Of a stretch of DNA of 64,000 nucleotides, positions 9,989 to 20,325 are shown piece after piece (the stretch's first letter is position 1; each line of letters opens with the position of its first letter). Position numbers and translations under genes: made by a program. Under the pieces are notes generated by a model that worked only from the letters and a program-made list of their open reading frames with translations, had not been told where the DNA came from and ran no database searches. The stretch comes from Synchiropus splendidus (taxonomy: Eukaryota > Chordata > Actinopteri > Syngnathiformes > Callionymidae). The DNA lies in the NCBI RefSeq assembly GCF_027744825.2, contig NW_026527054.1:186001-250000 (forward strand), in the 5' to 3' direction.

Positions 9989-10426
9989 TTAAAATATATC
10001 AGAGCTCCCTCTGGACTTCCTCTTGGACCGTTTGCTTCTGTCAACAGACTTCTTTCTTTTTTTGTTTGTACGTTTATTAGAGCTCTGTGTTACACATCGT
10101 CCTGGAGGGCGTCTCTTTGTCCTCCGCGATAAGACGGCTGTACCTCCTGACCCTTTCTGTCTCTGTTGATCGCTCATTCCTCTCAAGGTACGGGTGAACA
10201 TATCCGTAGCTATGTTACCCACCGCTGATTTGAGATGTTGTTTCGCGATGGCAATACCTCTTTTCAAGAGCGGTGAATCAAACCGAAACATTTTCGAGAA
10301 GAGGGAACCGATGCCACGTTCGTACATAACAGGGGCACCGTAGAAACCGGGTAGATCTCCGCCCACCTGTTTTTCATAATATTGTACAAATCTGTGAGGG
10401 TCGTCTCTTAAGCCTGCATGAACCAT
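9989..10426 (-). CDS. Small basic virion protein, pVI/pVII-like (145 aa)
   Basis: Open frame directly upstream of the major capsid gene (20 nt gap). The N-terminus has a YYEKQVGGDLPGFYGAP motif. A Gly/hydrophobic segment follows (RGIGSLFSKMFRF, LLKRGIAIAKQHLKSAVGNIATDMF), and then an extremely basic tail rich in KR/RS (about residues 95-145). This is the usual layout of the small structural protein paired with the capsid gene in metazoan Mavericks, compared in adintoviruses with adenovirus minor or core proteins. The tail suggests DNA binding or nuclear targeting (inference). An equally open copy is at 43482-43919. Confidence 0.65.
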   Translation of the reverse strand: MVHAGLRDDPHRFVQYYEKQVGGDLPGFYGAPVMYERGIGSLFSKMFRFDSPLLKRGIAIAKQHLKSAVGNIATDMFTRTLRGMSDQQRQKGSGGTAVLSRRTKRRPPGRCVTQSSNKRTNKKRKKSVDRSKRSKRKSRGSSDIF

Positions 10427-10515
10427 TGTGTTTGTTTACGACTTGGCCTGCAAAGACTGGTTATCTCTCTCCGGCGTTGTGATGGTGAATGAATTTCCAC
10501 ATGACGATACAAGGG

Positions 10516-10522
10516 TTATATA
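10516..10522 (-). promoter_or_regulatory. TATA box upstream of small virion protein/capsid genes
   Basis: TATATAA on the minus strand in the 104-bp gap between the minor capsid gene and the 145-aa gene, about 90 nt before the latter's ATG. A near-identical TATATAG stands at the same place in element 2 (about 44009-44015). Confidence 0.4.
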
Positions 10523-10530
10523 ATATCCTC

Positions 10531-11472
10531 TCAAGTAACAGGTCTAAAGTATAGAGTCACCACGACCTTTCCAAAGGTAAAATTGACGGGTTTGTTAAGA
10601 TTCGATTTAATTTGTATCTGAATATTTTCAATATGGTTCTTGGCCACCGGTAAATAGTAAGCAGGGTTAAAATGTTGTGTGATTATATCTGAGTAGCTAC
10701 CCTTGATTTCCACAGTTCTTAAAAGCGGTGCATATGCATCCCCTACAAGCTGCGGTCTTACAACGTCGCTGTAACAGTAGAGATGGTAAAACCCCACTTT
10801 TAAATCAACTGGATGGGGCGCTCTGTAGTCGCAAAAATGTATCCAATTACCAGGCTCTACACCTAGCATGTAAGCCAAAGGCGAGTTAAAAAGCACTAGG
10901 TTCTGCCCGTCTCCTTGAAGATCAATTTTTTGCCGTGCACTGTTAAACAGGAAGCGTATGTCGTTATTGGTTTTTTTAAAGGTTTGCTCCAACTCGGTTG
11001 TAATCTGATTAATAGAGCTGTAATATCCTCCCTTAAACTTCAGTTTGGAAATATCTGTTCCCGCCGTTTTGAAATGTCGATCAACCCCTCGTGATTCGTC
11101 TTTTTTCCTCTGAGCAGAGGCGCTGGCATCGGGATCTGGAGCCCTAAGACGAGCCATGGCTCTATGAAATTCATCTTTATACCGTCGTGTTGTGTTAGCC
11201 TCCGAATCTGATCCTCTAGGGGGAGCCGTGTTTGTGTTGGAATCAAGTACTCTATGGTTCGGTTTCCAGGAAAATGATGCTGTATCCTCTGGAATATTAT
11301 GCCACGTGTGAGGGTATGTAATCTCCGTCAAAGCGACCTCCCATTTTCCGTTTAAATCGATATGTTGTGCTAAATCAACGCGGAAAGTACCAATGGAGTT
11401 GTCTTTAAAAACATTTGCGCTGGCGTTTGATGGTAAAGTCACATAGAAGCCTGCGTTCTTTGAGTCGTACAT
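10531..11472 (-). CDS. Maverick minor capsid protein / penton, single jelly roll (313 aa)
   Basis: Open frame with the characteristic N-terminus of Maverick minor capsid proteins: FYVTLPSNASANVF, DNSIGTFRVDLAQHIDLNGK and WEVALTEITYPHTWHNI (residues about 9-60). A charged linker (about 75-125) and a C-terminal half follow (GGYYSSINQI, YMLGVEPG, VGDAYAPLLRTVEIKGSY, INKPVNF-like end). It forms capsid vertices. The element 2 copy (44022-44885) has a stop at codon 2 and deletions. A TATA-like box overlaps the end of the upstream integrase. Confidence 0.85.
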   Translation of the reverse strand: MYDSKNAGFYVTLPSNASANVFKDNSIGTFRVDLAQHIDLNGKWEVALTEITYPHTWHNIPEDTASFSWKPNHRVLDSNTNTAPPRGSDSEANTTRRYKDEFHRAMARLRAPDPDASASAQRKKDESRGVDRHFKTAGTDISKLKFKGGYYSSINQITTELEQTFKKTNNDIRFLFNSARQKIDLQGDGQNLVLFNSPLAYMLGVEPGNWIHFCDYRAPHPVDLKVGFYHLYCYSDVVRPQLVGDAYAPLLRTVEIKGSYSDIITQHFNPAYYLPVAKNHIENIQIQIKSNLNKPVNFTFGKVVVTLYFRPVT

Positions 11473-11505
11473 GGTGATATGATGCCTGGTGTAAAGAAGG
11501 ACCTT

Positions 11506-11513
11506 CTTATATA
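11506..11513 (-). promoter_or_regulatory. TATA-like box before minor capsid gene
   Basis: TATATAAG on the minus strand, 34-41 nt upstream of the minor capsid ATG (11472) and overlapping the integrase stop region. Element 2 has TATATATAAG at the equivalent site, so the motif is conserved. Confidence 0.45.
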
Positions 11514-12576
11514 TTTTTTATATCCGAAGCTTTTACCCAGCTGTTGAATTTTTCAGGCCAGTTCTTCCACTGGACAAAGACCTGCCTCTCTCCTTTAACG
11601 CAGCGTTCCATGAGAATCTTTTCAACGTGAAATACTTTATCCTTTACGAGTTGTACTTTTTGTAATTCTTGATCATAAAATGACCCCTGGATGGTCTCGC
11701 CGTCGAAATCTTTCAATTTATACACAGGCGGGGTGCGATGAATACATTCAGTTATCGTAAATATCTCATCTGTAAAACTCTGCTCATACTTTTTGTCAAA
11801 TACACCTCGTAGTTTTGATATCCTAACATGATCGCCCTCCTTTAATTTTGCCTTTTGCAGATCTTTTGATGGTCTAATGTAAAAATTGCAGAGTATTTTC
11901 TTTAGTTACTTCCATCGGTGTCATTTTTATACTACTGTGATAGCTGTGATTATAACTCTTTACTAGATCCTGTAAAACCTCAATGTAACATAATGTGTTT
12001 TTAGCCGTGAAATATCTCCACATCCGACTTTTAAGAGTGAGGTTAAATCTCTCAACCACAGAGGCCTTAACGTCACTCGCTGTTGAAAAATGATTAATAC
12101 CCTTCCTTTCCATCAAAGCCCTGAAACTCTTGTTAAAAAAATCTTTCCCATCATCCGTCTGTAGCTTTGCAGGCGTCCCGCACTCCTCCAGCACTGTTTT
12201 GAACGCCTTCATTCTCTCGATCGGAGTCTTTCTTTTTAAAACGCGTACATATGCCCTCTTTGAAAATACATCTATAACGGTCAACAAGTAATTTTGATCG
12301 TCGTTATATCTAGCCAACGCCTGCATGTCGCATAGGTCGGCCTGGAATTGTTGAAGAGGCCTGTGAACAAATACTCTGTATCTCGGAAAGTTTACTCTGG
12401 CTGGTTTATGCAGGGTGTAGGCATCCTGTTTTGATAAAAAAATCTTTAATAGATTTAGAACTGACTGGTTTTCCAGTCTCAACCTGCACCCCTGGACGAA
12501 GGCGACTCACACCTCCAGAGGTCCCGGGGTGAAGAGGATTGTAATAAACTCTTTTAATGATGTGTTTCACCGTCAT
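11507..12576 (-). pseudogene. Maverick retrovirus-type integrase with chromodomain, frameshifted
   Basis: Three pieces in order on the minus strand. An N-terminal segment starts at ATG 12576 (contains RVYYNPLHPGTSGGV). The catalytic core (to 11874) has the DDE triad: Asp in FQADLCDM, Asp in LQTDDGKDF, Glu in ASVVERFNLTL. The C-terminal part (about 11870-11507) has an SH3-like segment (GDHVRISKLRGVF) and a chromodomain (VFVQWKNWPEKFNSWVKASD). The breaks are one extra T in a T7 run near 12447, and a further frame change plus TAG at 11874-11876 between core and C-terminal domain. It would have inserted element DNA at 6-bp target sites. Confidence 0.88.
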
Positions 12577-12701
12577 GTTAAACGAGAAATGAATGAGCTG
12601 AGATCCAAATATACTTCTTAATGTTTTTTATTCCACAGGTTATGTAAGGATTCAAACGTAATGTTATACAAAGACAGTAAAAGAGTAAAAAAAAATAAAC
12701 A

Positions 12702-13523
12702 TCACATACGAGGGAATCTCGTGTTTGTGACATCGCCCAGGACCGGCGTTCTATTCCAGATTCTACTTGCTGATTCCAGACGTTCAATTAGAAGATCCTC
12801 AGGCTCATGTTTGATGTATTCATTCCAGACAGTTGATTTTCGACACCTCATTTCGAGCAAGACTGTCTCAGCCGTAGCCTTCGTTCTCATTTTCCCCGGT
12901 TGTACGTCATTCAGGGTCAAGTAGTGTTGTACAGCAGGCAGAAAGTTCTTGTTACAGAGTCTCTTCATCAACGGGTGGAAATTAAGGCGGTAGAAATCAT
13001 CCTCCATCTCTTCAAGACAGCTGTGTTGTAGTTGGCTGGGATGGTCTACTTGGCAACCGTAGCAGATCTCCCTCCAATACCTGCATATGGTTTTACCTAG
13101 TAGATGAAATACAACTGTCTTTAAAGCTTTCAAGAAGAAACCGCTTATCCATCCATCCGTGTCATCATTAGCTGCTGGTTCTTGGTCTTGAGAAGCAGTG
13201 GATAAAGCAGGCGGATGCACGTCGACAGTTTCGTTCCCGGGGCAGGCGGTTGCTGCCTTCCCTACAGGTTCCTCCTCGTCATCCACATCTTGCATTTCAG
13301 TTGCAACAGAGTCGTCTGTGTCGTCTTTGACGTCCAATGAAGGACGGGCTCCGTCTGTCATGTCGTTGTTAGAACCCTCGTACTTATGACCGTCAGCCGC
13401 AACGTGTTCTACCGCAGGATGTAGAGGTGACGGCGAGGAGTTGTTCATCCCGTACCCGGGGCCGCCTGTAGCAGCTCCGAGGAAGGTAGTGACGATACGT
13501 CTCGGAACACCTTCTGGCCTCAT
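12702..13523 (-). CDS. Unknown accessory protein with Cys/His cluster (273 aa)
   Basis: Open frame of unknown function outboard of the integrase in element 1. The N-terminal half (to about 125) is low-complexity and acidic. The C-terminal half is folded-looking and begins DGWISGFFLKALKTVVFHLLG. It contains a compact C-x2-C-x3-H-x5-H-x-C arrangement (CYGCQVDHPSQLQHSC, about residues 154-169), a possible zinc knuckle, then a Lys/Arg-rich helical end. The start ATG overlaps the stop of an upstream frame (ATGA at 13520-13523), as in coupled viral genes. Element 2 lacks it; (AT)n repeats occupy that place. I do not recognise a characterised family. Confidence 0.5.
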   Translation of the reverse strand: MRPEGVPRRIVTTFLGAATGGPGYGMNNSSPSPLHPAVEHVAADGHKYEGSNNDMTDGARPSLDVKDDTDDSVATEMQDVDDEEEPVGKAATACPGNETVDVHPPALSTASQDQEPAANDDTDGWISGFFLKALKTVVFHLLGKTICRYWREICYGCQVDHPSQLQHSCLEEMEDDFYRLNFHPLMKRLCNKNFLPAVQHYLTLNDVQPGKMRTKATAETVLLEMRCRKSTVWNEYIKHEPEDLLIERLESASRIWNRTPVLGDVTNTRFPRM

Positions 13524-13876
13524 CGTTGTCTTGGACGGTCTTGTTCCAACAGGTACGTCTGCATGGTGTTGCTCTGGAAAAAATCCTCTTTATAACAGCC
13601 ATCAACAAGTAGGCGGTCCAGGGTGGGGCGGTCCTAAAACACAAGGGCATCATTCCATAAGCGGCTATGGTAGAAGAGACCGTCGATTTTTGGAGAAATC
13701 TCCTGGATTGTCTCACTCCAAGCATCCATCGGTATGGTTAACAGAGTACGAAAAACACCACAATCGGAATTAATATACTCCAGGACGAAATCTTCTTCTT
13801 CTTCACCTGTGACTCCTGTTGATACTTTATGGATGGCCCTGAAGGACCAACGTCCTGATCCTAACATTTGAATCAC
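13521..13876 (-). pseudogene. Unknown ORF upstream of the 273-aa gene, one nonsense codon
   Basis: An 80-codon frame (13876-13634) contains GEEEEDFVLEYINSDCGVF and ends at a TAG. The same frame then continues open for about 37 codons (DRPTLDRLLVDG...) to a TGA that overlaps the ATG of the 273-aa gene by ATGA. The TAG is most simply a CAG-to-TAG change. The frame may begin further upstream. No family recognised. Confidence 0.4.
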
Positions 13877-16540
13877 ATCGTCTTTTGCACCTGCACGTCA
13901 CTAACATGCTGGTGCTTGACCTCGGCTTGCTTGCACCGTCACTTGAAATTACTGCATTTAATAAAAACAAGAGAAAAGAAACGCCCTTTAAACTTGACTG
14001 TAGCTTGCTGAATAAACGCATCCAACATACGCACTGGTGGATGCATTTAGACAATCATCAGCTGGTCATTTGGTCGATGCTGAGCCAGGATAATTAATAA
14101 TTTAGCGATAACTTCCTTGGAGAAACATCTCACCCGTCCAGCTGGAGTTGCTGTCCTGGCAGCTGCCTCACTGTCCAGCTCATATTTGATGTCACAGCAG
14201 TGTTTCTGTGAATGGAGATGCACTGCCAGTGTCCAGCTGAATCAGGTGTAACTGGATCACACGTCACCATCTTTGTATCTGCGGCCAATTTAAGCGCAGA
14301 AAAACAAGGCGTTTGACAAATTTTATTGATGGTAAAGGCATAAAGGGAAATTTTAGGCGTGTTTTCCTTCTCCCATAGCTATTAATAGTAATATTGAAAT
14401 GTTTATTTTTATCTTTGCTGAAGGGGACCCCACATATGACCTTGAAATGAATAAGGATCGGGCATGCGCATGATGTAACTTACTGAAATTCAGTGACCGT
14501 TTTCTCCCACCAACTTTCATCTATTTGAAAACCTGATTCCCTGTTGTATGCTCCTCTCGTTTTTGACCTCAATCTCATTAATATATTTCAGAAACAATTC
14601 TCTTCTAGGGCTGAGTAGATTGTTGCTGAGTCAGGAGGTAGAGAAGGAAACCTGTGAAAGTTTTTATTTTTTTATTTATTTTAGACAAAATATATGATTT
14701 GATATTGTTTTGAGAGACTATTGTACGAGCGTGACAAGCATTTCTCCAAGTAAGAGGGAGGAAACACACGATTCTCTTTTTGGGCCAGAATTCTGAGTGG
14801 CTGAATTATATTTACAGCGCTTCTGAAATTGGGAGCAAACTTTAATAGCATGGAACGTAACCTTGGGATTCTTGACATTGGTAGGTCTTTTCATAGGCAG
14901 TGAGGAATATACTGGAGCATTAATAGAGGATGAGCATGAAAACATTTCCAGTTTGGACTAAGGTAAACATCAGTAAGACAGCAGATTTTATGAATATAAG
15001 AGGCTCAATAATAAAACTGTTTTGAATTTACACTTATGGAGTAACGATCTGCTGACCCGAGGAGACTTCCCACTCCAAACAAAATCACTTGCTGTAGTTT
15101 ATCAATGATTTTTTTTTTTTTTCTTTTTAAATTTCTCCACCTCTGAAGGTCAGATTTGACTAGAGTCGTGCGTGAAGGTAAAGGTAGAGGATTTATTGTC
15201 AATTCTGCCATATGCATTACATATCAAGGATTGAAATGTGCAGCCACATGAACGCAGAGAGATTTAAAACAAGATTCTTTAAATCAAAGTGCAGGTTCTT
15301 GAAGCCTACCCCTTTTAATTGGATGACATATGCTTTTCTCATTTTTGACCCTATATCCTGAAAACATGAATAATAATTCACTATTGTTATGCATGATGCC
15401 TTTAAACCCTAGAGATGAGCTCTGTGTGACTCTGCTAAAGACTTAATGCCCAAGTGGTTTCCATAATACCTCTTATGAAGACCCTCCAATATTTATAACG
15501 TACAGAACATTAAGAATCACCCGTTATAATGTACTTAAATATGTAATAATAATGTATATGTAATAATGTATAATCAAAAAACATGTTTTATTAGTGCATA
15601 ATTTACATTTTCCCTTTGGTTTCCTTGTTTATACATTCTGTTTATAAATGCTAATGATAATGCTAATAACAGACATATGTAGATCGTAGTTATGAGAACA
15701 CAGAAGTGTAAGAGCTGTTGCCACGAAAGAGCATTACAAGGGTACTGTGCTATAAAACGGTTATTATTCATGATGCTAATGTCGAATCAGCGTAGCATTT
15801 TTGTGTGGTCATCTTTGCTAAGTATGGAAGTCAAAAGTCGTGGGACAACCTGGGAGTAAGTTCAGGTGGTCATGGAAAAGTGGACAGGAAGTTAATATAC
15901 TGTAGGATTTCACAGCTTCTATTGACTGAATTGACTGATCTGCATCTTGTGACATTTATGAGACATTTATCTGAGAAACTTAAGGGAAATCAAACATATG
16001 CAGTGGCAGGAAGTAGCAATGAAAGCAATCGTGAAGCTATTTAGTGAAATCTCGCAGAAAAGCATTTCCTCCTCCCAGAGGCTCTTTGACTGTGTGTGTG
16101 ATTGCAATGGCAATGATCTTGAATCCACTTCGTGGGGACTGTCTTTCCTTATTTTATACTGAACAACAAGCACGGCTCTATTTACTGTTTCGTTCAAATG
16201 AAACACAACATACCAGGGCCCATCACTGTGTTCTGAAACCTCCTTTGAGTTGGGTCTGTTTCAAGCACTGAGTCAATAAGCGTCATGCAATCTTGAGCTG
16301 CGTTTTTAATGTGTGCAGTTTTGGTGCGTGTTGCTCGCTCGGTGCCCAGAGAGTACAGAGAGCTGCAGATGGTAACAGGCAGGGAGGTGGGAAACCTTGT
16401 CTCTCTTGCACCTCAGACTGTGCTGAAACCTGATTTGTAAACATGCTCACAGGAACCATCTGCCGCTGAGTTCATGTTTTCCTCTGCATTTTTTGATTTG
16501 GGATTCTATAAATAGACAGAGAGATGAAGGAGACCACTAT
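13877..16540. other. Intergenic spacer between the two elements, no gene seen
   Basis: Mixed AT-rich sequence without recognisable domains. ORFs are all under 80 codons and look random. This should contain the outer end of element 1, but I found no counterpart of the inverted repeat that bounds element 2. Confidence 0.4.
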
Positions 16541-16684
16541 ATGTCAAATCTGTATGATTGATGGTCCCCCGGGAGTAATAAAACCCTCCCCTTCCGGAAG
16601 TAATAAACCCCACCCCTTTTTATATCAAAAAGAAATTAAAATAATTACCCTCCCCATTTTTATATCAACAGGAAATTAAAATAA
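16541..16684 (+). repeat. Left arm of a 30-kb-spaced inverted repeat (putative element 2 terminus)
   Basis: Begins ATGTCAAATCTGTAT, then GGTCCCCCGGGAGTAATAAAA, then two units of a 35-40 bp repeat (CCCTCCCC, TTTTTATATCAA, AGAAATTAAAATAA). The reverse complement of 46901-47168 aligns from its first base with high similarity. Position and orientation fit a terminal inverted repeat of element 2. No 6-bp target duplication is visible at the exact edges. Confidence 0.6.
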
Positions 16685-16842
16685 TGAAGGTCCAAGGGGT
16701 AGCTTCACCCTTGTGTGATGCAGTGGGTGGGGGTCAGCCACATCCTCACAGACGCAAGGGTCAGGCAGGGTCAGCGGGAGGGTGGGTGTGTGATGAGACA
16801 CCGGGAGGATTACCTTAGGGGTGTGGGTAAAAAAAAAGGGGT
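16685..16842. other. Spacer between left inverted repeat and tandem unit 1
   Basis: GT-rich linker without coding signal; it ends in an A-run before the AAAACAAAAAGAAAG start of unit 1. Confidence 0.5.
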
Positions 16843-17587
16843 AAAACAAAAAGAAAGAAATACTTTTAGTTTTCAGCATTAGTCAATGTTTGAACTGTTT
16901 CTGCATTGCAGGCTAAATAATCAAAACACATTAGTAGCTACAATATTATTTCGGGTTTAAACATTTTAGAAGTTATTTAACATCTTATGAAGAAGTTTTT
17001 CATTCTTGAAATATTTCTTAAAGATAAAACAGTAGAAAGAAAACACTTCTTAGTCTTCACTAATAGTTCAAACGACGCAGCTACCCAACTCATGCACCAT
17101 TTTTCAAAATGCGTTTAAACAGATAATTTGTACTTGTTTGAGAAATACTTTTAGTTTTCAGAATAGAACAAAAGAAAGAAATACTTTTAGTTTTCAGAAA
17201 ATAAGGTTGAGTGAACAAGGATAAAACAAAAGAAATAAATACTTTTAGTTTTCAGAAAATAAGGTTGAGTGAACAAGGATAAAACAAAAGAAAGAAATAC
17301 TTTAGTTTTCAGCATTAGTTCAAATAACAGCTATTCAACTCATATGAGTTTCTGTTGAATCAGTCTATTTAATTTTACACCCTGTGTGAGTTTTAAACGA
17401 TGCAATTTTACTTACTCAGGAAATACTTAAAAAAGGGGTAAACAGCGGTGTGACAACAGGCATTATGCCTGACTCTTTCTCAGACACCGAAACATACCAC
17501 ATTTTACATCAGTTCCGGGGTAACCTTCGCTGTTGACCAGACCTTCCAGAACTTCATCCTCCTTTCCAAAAGGACTCCAGACTACCC

Positions 17588-18153
17588 ATGGATGCCTCTT
17601 CCTCTGCACGTCGTAGGTGAATATTTATCTATCTATCCATCTATCTATATCTATACAGTATACATATAGGTATATACATATATGTGTATCTATGTATTTA
17701 CATTTACATATATAAGTATAATAAAAACGTTACGCCATGTTTATCACGTACCATGTCTCTTTTCATTGACAGACGTCGTCACTCATCTGTGTGACGTTCA
17801 TTTAACGCAGAGTGATACTGGTAAAAATATTGAATTATTTTATAATTCGTTGTTAATATCTCTATTATGTGTTACAACAGCCGCACTTCTATTTTTCAGA
17901 TATTATCGCCTCCGCGAATAACTTCCCGGAGACGCTGATCGGCGCTGAGGAGCTTGAGCGGTTAATGCGTGTAACTTTTGAAGACGGAGATGCCCGTGCG
18001 GATCTGTCGGCTGTGAATCTGAGAGCGAGTCTTCAAGTCAGCGGCACCGAGGCTCAGAACACGCCGTGTATTATAATAATCGACAGCGAGGACGAGTTCG
18101 TCCGGGGCCGAGTACAGGAAATCGATCGAAGGGGAGTAACCAACGCTCTCTGA
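17588..18153 (+). CDS. Spliced accessory protein with SUMO-interaction-like motif, copy B (108 aa)
   Basis: Predicted join 17588-17612, 17773-17820, 17900-18153 (327 nt, phases 1 and 1, one open frame). Exon 1 codes MDASSSAR. Exon 2 adds VVTHLCDVHLTQSDT. Exon 3 contains ELERLMRVTFEDGDARADL and a hydrophobic-acidic motif CIIIIDSEDEF, which has the form of a SUMO-interaction motif. Acceptors are TTGACAG and TTTTTCAG, with donor GTAAAA after exon 2. After exon 1 only the GTAGGT donor keeps the frame; the GTGAAT four bases later would give an early stop. No homologue is known to me. A copy with nearly the same sequence is at 22095-22664. Possibly a nuclear regulatory protein of the element (inference). 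Confidence 0.55.
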
Positions 18154-18283
18154 GCCGTAAGCGACGGTTAATTCGGCACGGAAGACAGGACCGGCGCGAG
18201 TCATTGGTGAGAAGGAGACAGCGATTCTAATCATAATTACGATAACTAGGTAAAGAATAGCGGTATTTATTAAGTGTATATAG

Positions 18284-18287
18284 ATGC

Positions 18288-18326
<39 letters not shown>
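18284..18326. repeat. (TG)n tract, unit 1
   Basis: Pure TG run just before the conserved GCATGAAAAGGTCACCC block. Equivalent tracts occur in units 2-8, and a second TG/CG tract follows exon c in each unit. Confidence 0.9.
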
Positions 18327-18327
<1 letters not shown>

Positions 18328-18847
18328 ATGAAAAGGTCACCCGGAACCCGGAAATCAGACACGACCGGGAAGTCATCCGGACCCTGTGGATGCTGATCAT
18401 TCATTGAACGGGTCGCTCCAACTGTTCAACGGTGAGAGCAAAACATTCAGTTCAATAAAAAAAAAGTATTTTAACCACAGTCTGTCGATGTATTTTATAT
18501 TTAACTACCTATGTTTTTTGTTTTATTCAACGCCTGTGCGTATGAAAACAGACGATCAGTCAGAGGTCGAAGGAGTAGGGCACACGCTCGTTGATTCTTT
18601 AACTCACCAGACGCCTCAGCTGATAGGAGGTGGGAAAAAACATTTGGGAGTGATAGTTTACGTTTCACTGCTGTATTTATTTATTTATTTTTTCACATGA
18701 AAACAGATACAAAGACAACGAGCACGCCACACCTTCTACCTGTCGCTTCAACACCAACACCAACACCAACGTTTGGGAAGATACGAATCTCAATTTTTTC
18801 AACACATCTCTACCGTTCAGTATCAGTTGAATGGTTGTATGTTCGCT

Positions 18848-18885
<38 letters not shown>

Positions 18886-19005
18886 TACGTGCGTGCGTGC
18901 GTGTGTGTGTGTTTTATCTGTAATGCGGTTTGTCTATGTTCCGGCTATGTGCTTTTAGACGGTGTCATTTTACTATTGAAGGTGTTTGAGTAACTGTTGC
19001 TGCTA

Positions 19006-19566
19006 AGCGTCATTGTGATTTTACTACTATGCTTTAACGACGACGGACACTAGAGGTCGCGATTACTATTTCACACTATGCTTTAACGACGGCGGCCACG
19101 TGAGGTCGAGATTACTATTTCACACTATGCTTTAACGATGGCGACCACTAGAGGTCGGGATAACTATTTTACACTATGCTTTAACGACGGCGGCCACTAG
19201 AGGTCGTGATTTTACTAACTGTAATGTGCTTTAACGACGGCGGCCACTAGAGGACGTGATTTTACTAACTGTAATGTGCTTTAACGACGGCGGCCGCTAG
19301 AGGTCGTGATTTTACTAACTGTAATGTGCTTTAACGACGCCGGCCGCTAGAGGTCGTGATTTTACTAACTGTAATGTGCTTTAACGACGGCGGCCACTAG
19401 AGGTCGTGATTTTTACTAACTGTAATGTGCTTTAATGACGGCGGCCACTAGAGGTCGTGATTTTACTAACTGTAGTGTGCTTTAACGACGGCGGCCACTA
19501 GAGGTCGTGATTTTACTAACTGTAATGTGCTTTAACGACGGCGGCCACTAGAGGTCGTGATTTTAC
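19006..19566 (+). repeat. 50-bp minisatellite, unit 1 first block
   Basis: About 11 copies of a 50-bp unit with the order CTTTAACGACGGCGGCCACT, AGAGGTCGTGATTTTACTAA, CTGTAATGTG. The first copies are diverged. The block lies in the intron between exons c and d. Confidence 0.95.
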
Positions 19567-19864
19567 TTTTTTATATTTAACTACCTATGTTTTTTGTTTT
19601 ATTCAACGCCTGTGCGTATGAAAACAGACGATCAGTCAGAGGTCGAAGGAGTAGGGCACCCGCTCGTTGATTCTTTGACTCACCAGACGCCTCAGCTGAT
19701 AGGAGGTGGGAAAAAACATTTTGGAGTGATAGTTTACGTTTCACTGCTGTATTTATTTATTTATTTTTTCACATGAAAACAGATACAAAGACAACGAGCA
19801 CGCCACACCTTCTACCTGTCGCTTCAACACCAACACCAACACCAACGTTTGGTAAGATACGAAG

Positions 19865-20325
19865 GTCGTGATTTTACTAATTGTAATGTGCTTTAACGAC
19901 GGCGGCCACTAGAGGTCGTGATTTTACTAACTGTTATGTGCTTTAACGACGGCGGCCACTAGAGGTCGTGATTTTACTAATTGTAATGTGCTTTAACGGC
20001 GGCGGCCACTAGAGGTCGTGATTTTACTAACTGTAATGTGCTTTAACGACGGCGACCACTAGAGGTCGTGATTTTACTAATTGTAATGTGGTTTAACGAC
20101 GGCGTCCACTAGAGGTCGTGATTTTACTAACTGTAATGTGGTTTAACGACGGCGGCCGCTAGAGGTCGTGATTTTACTAATTGTAATGTGCTTTAACGAC
20201 GGCGGCCACTAGAGGTCCTGATTTTACTAACTGTAATGTGGTTTAACGACGGCGGCCACTAGAGGTCGTGATTTTACTTATTGTAAAGTGGTTTAATGAG
20301 AGTATACACTAGTGATTTACTATTT
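19865..20325 (+). repeat. 50-bp minisatellite, unit 1 second block
   Basis: Eight to nine copies of the same unit after the inserted exon b-c copy. It ends in the conserved edge sequence with TATACACTAGTGATTTACTA. Confidence 0.95.

Noticed and set aside
832..13876. A complete inverted repeat bounding element 1
   Set aside because: The left end enters satellite and the right end has no counterpart of the 16541 tip; I could not support any terminus.
18697..18993. Cys-Val repeat ORFs around the TG tracts (also in units 2-8)
   Set aside because: They are translations of (TG)n running into flanking sequence; only exon c at the start of some of them is meaningful.
19006..20325. Regular 50-bp repeats resembling a CRISPR array
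   Set aside because: The whole 50 bp is repeated without unique spacers, the context is eukaryotic with introns and retroelements, and no cas genes are present. It is a minisatellite.
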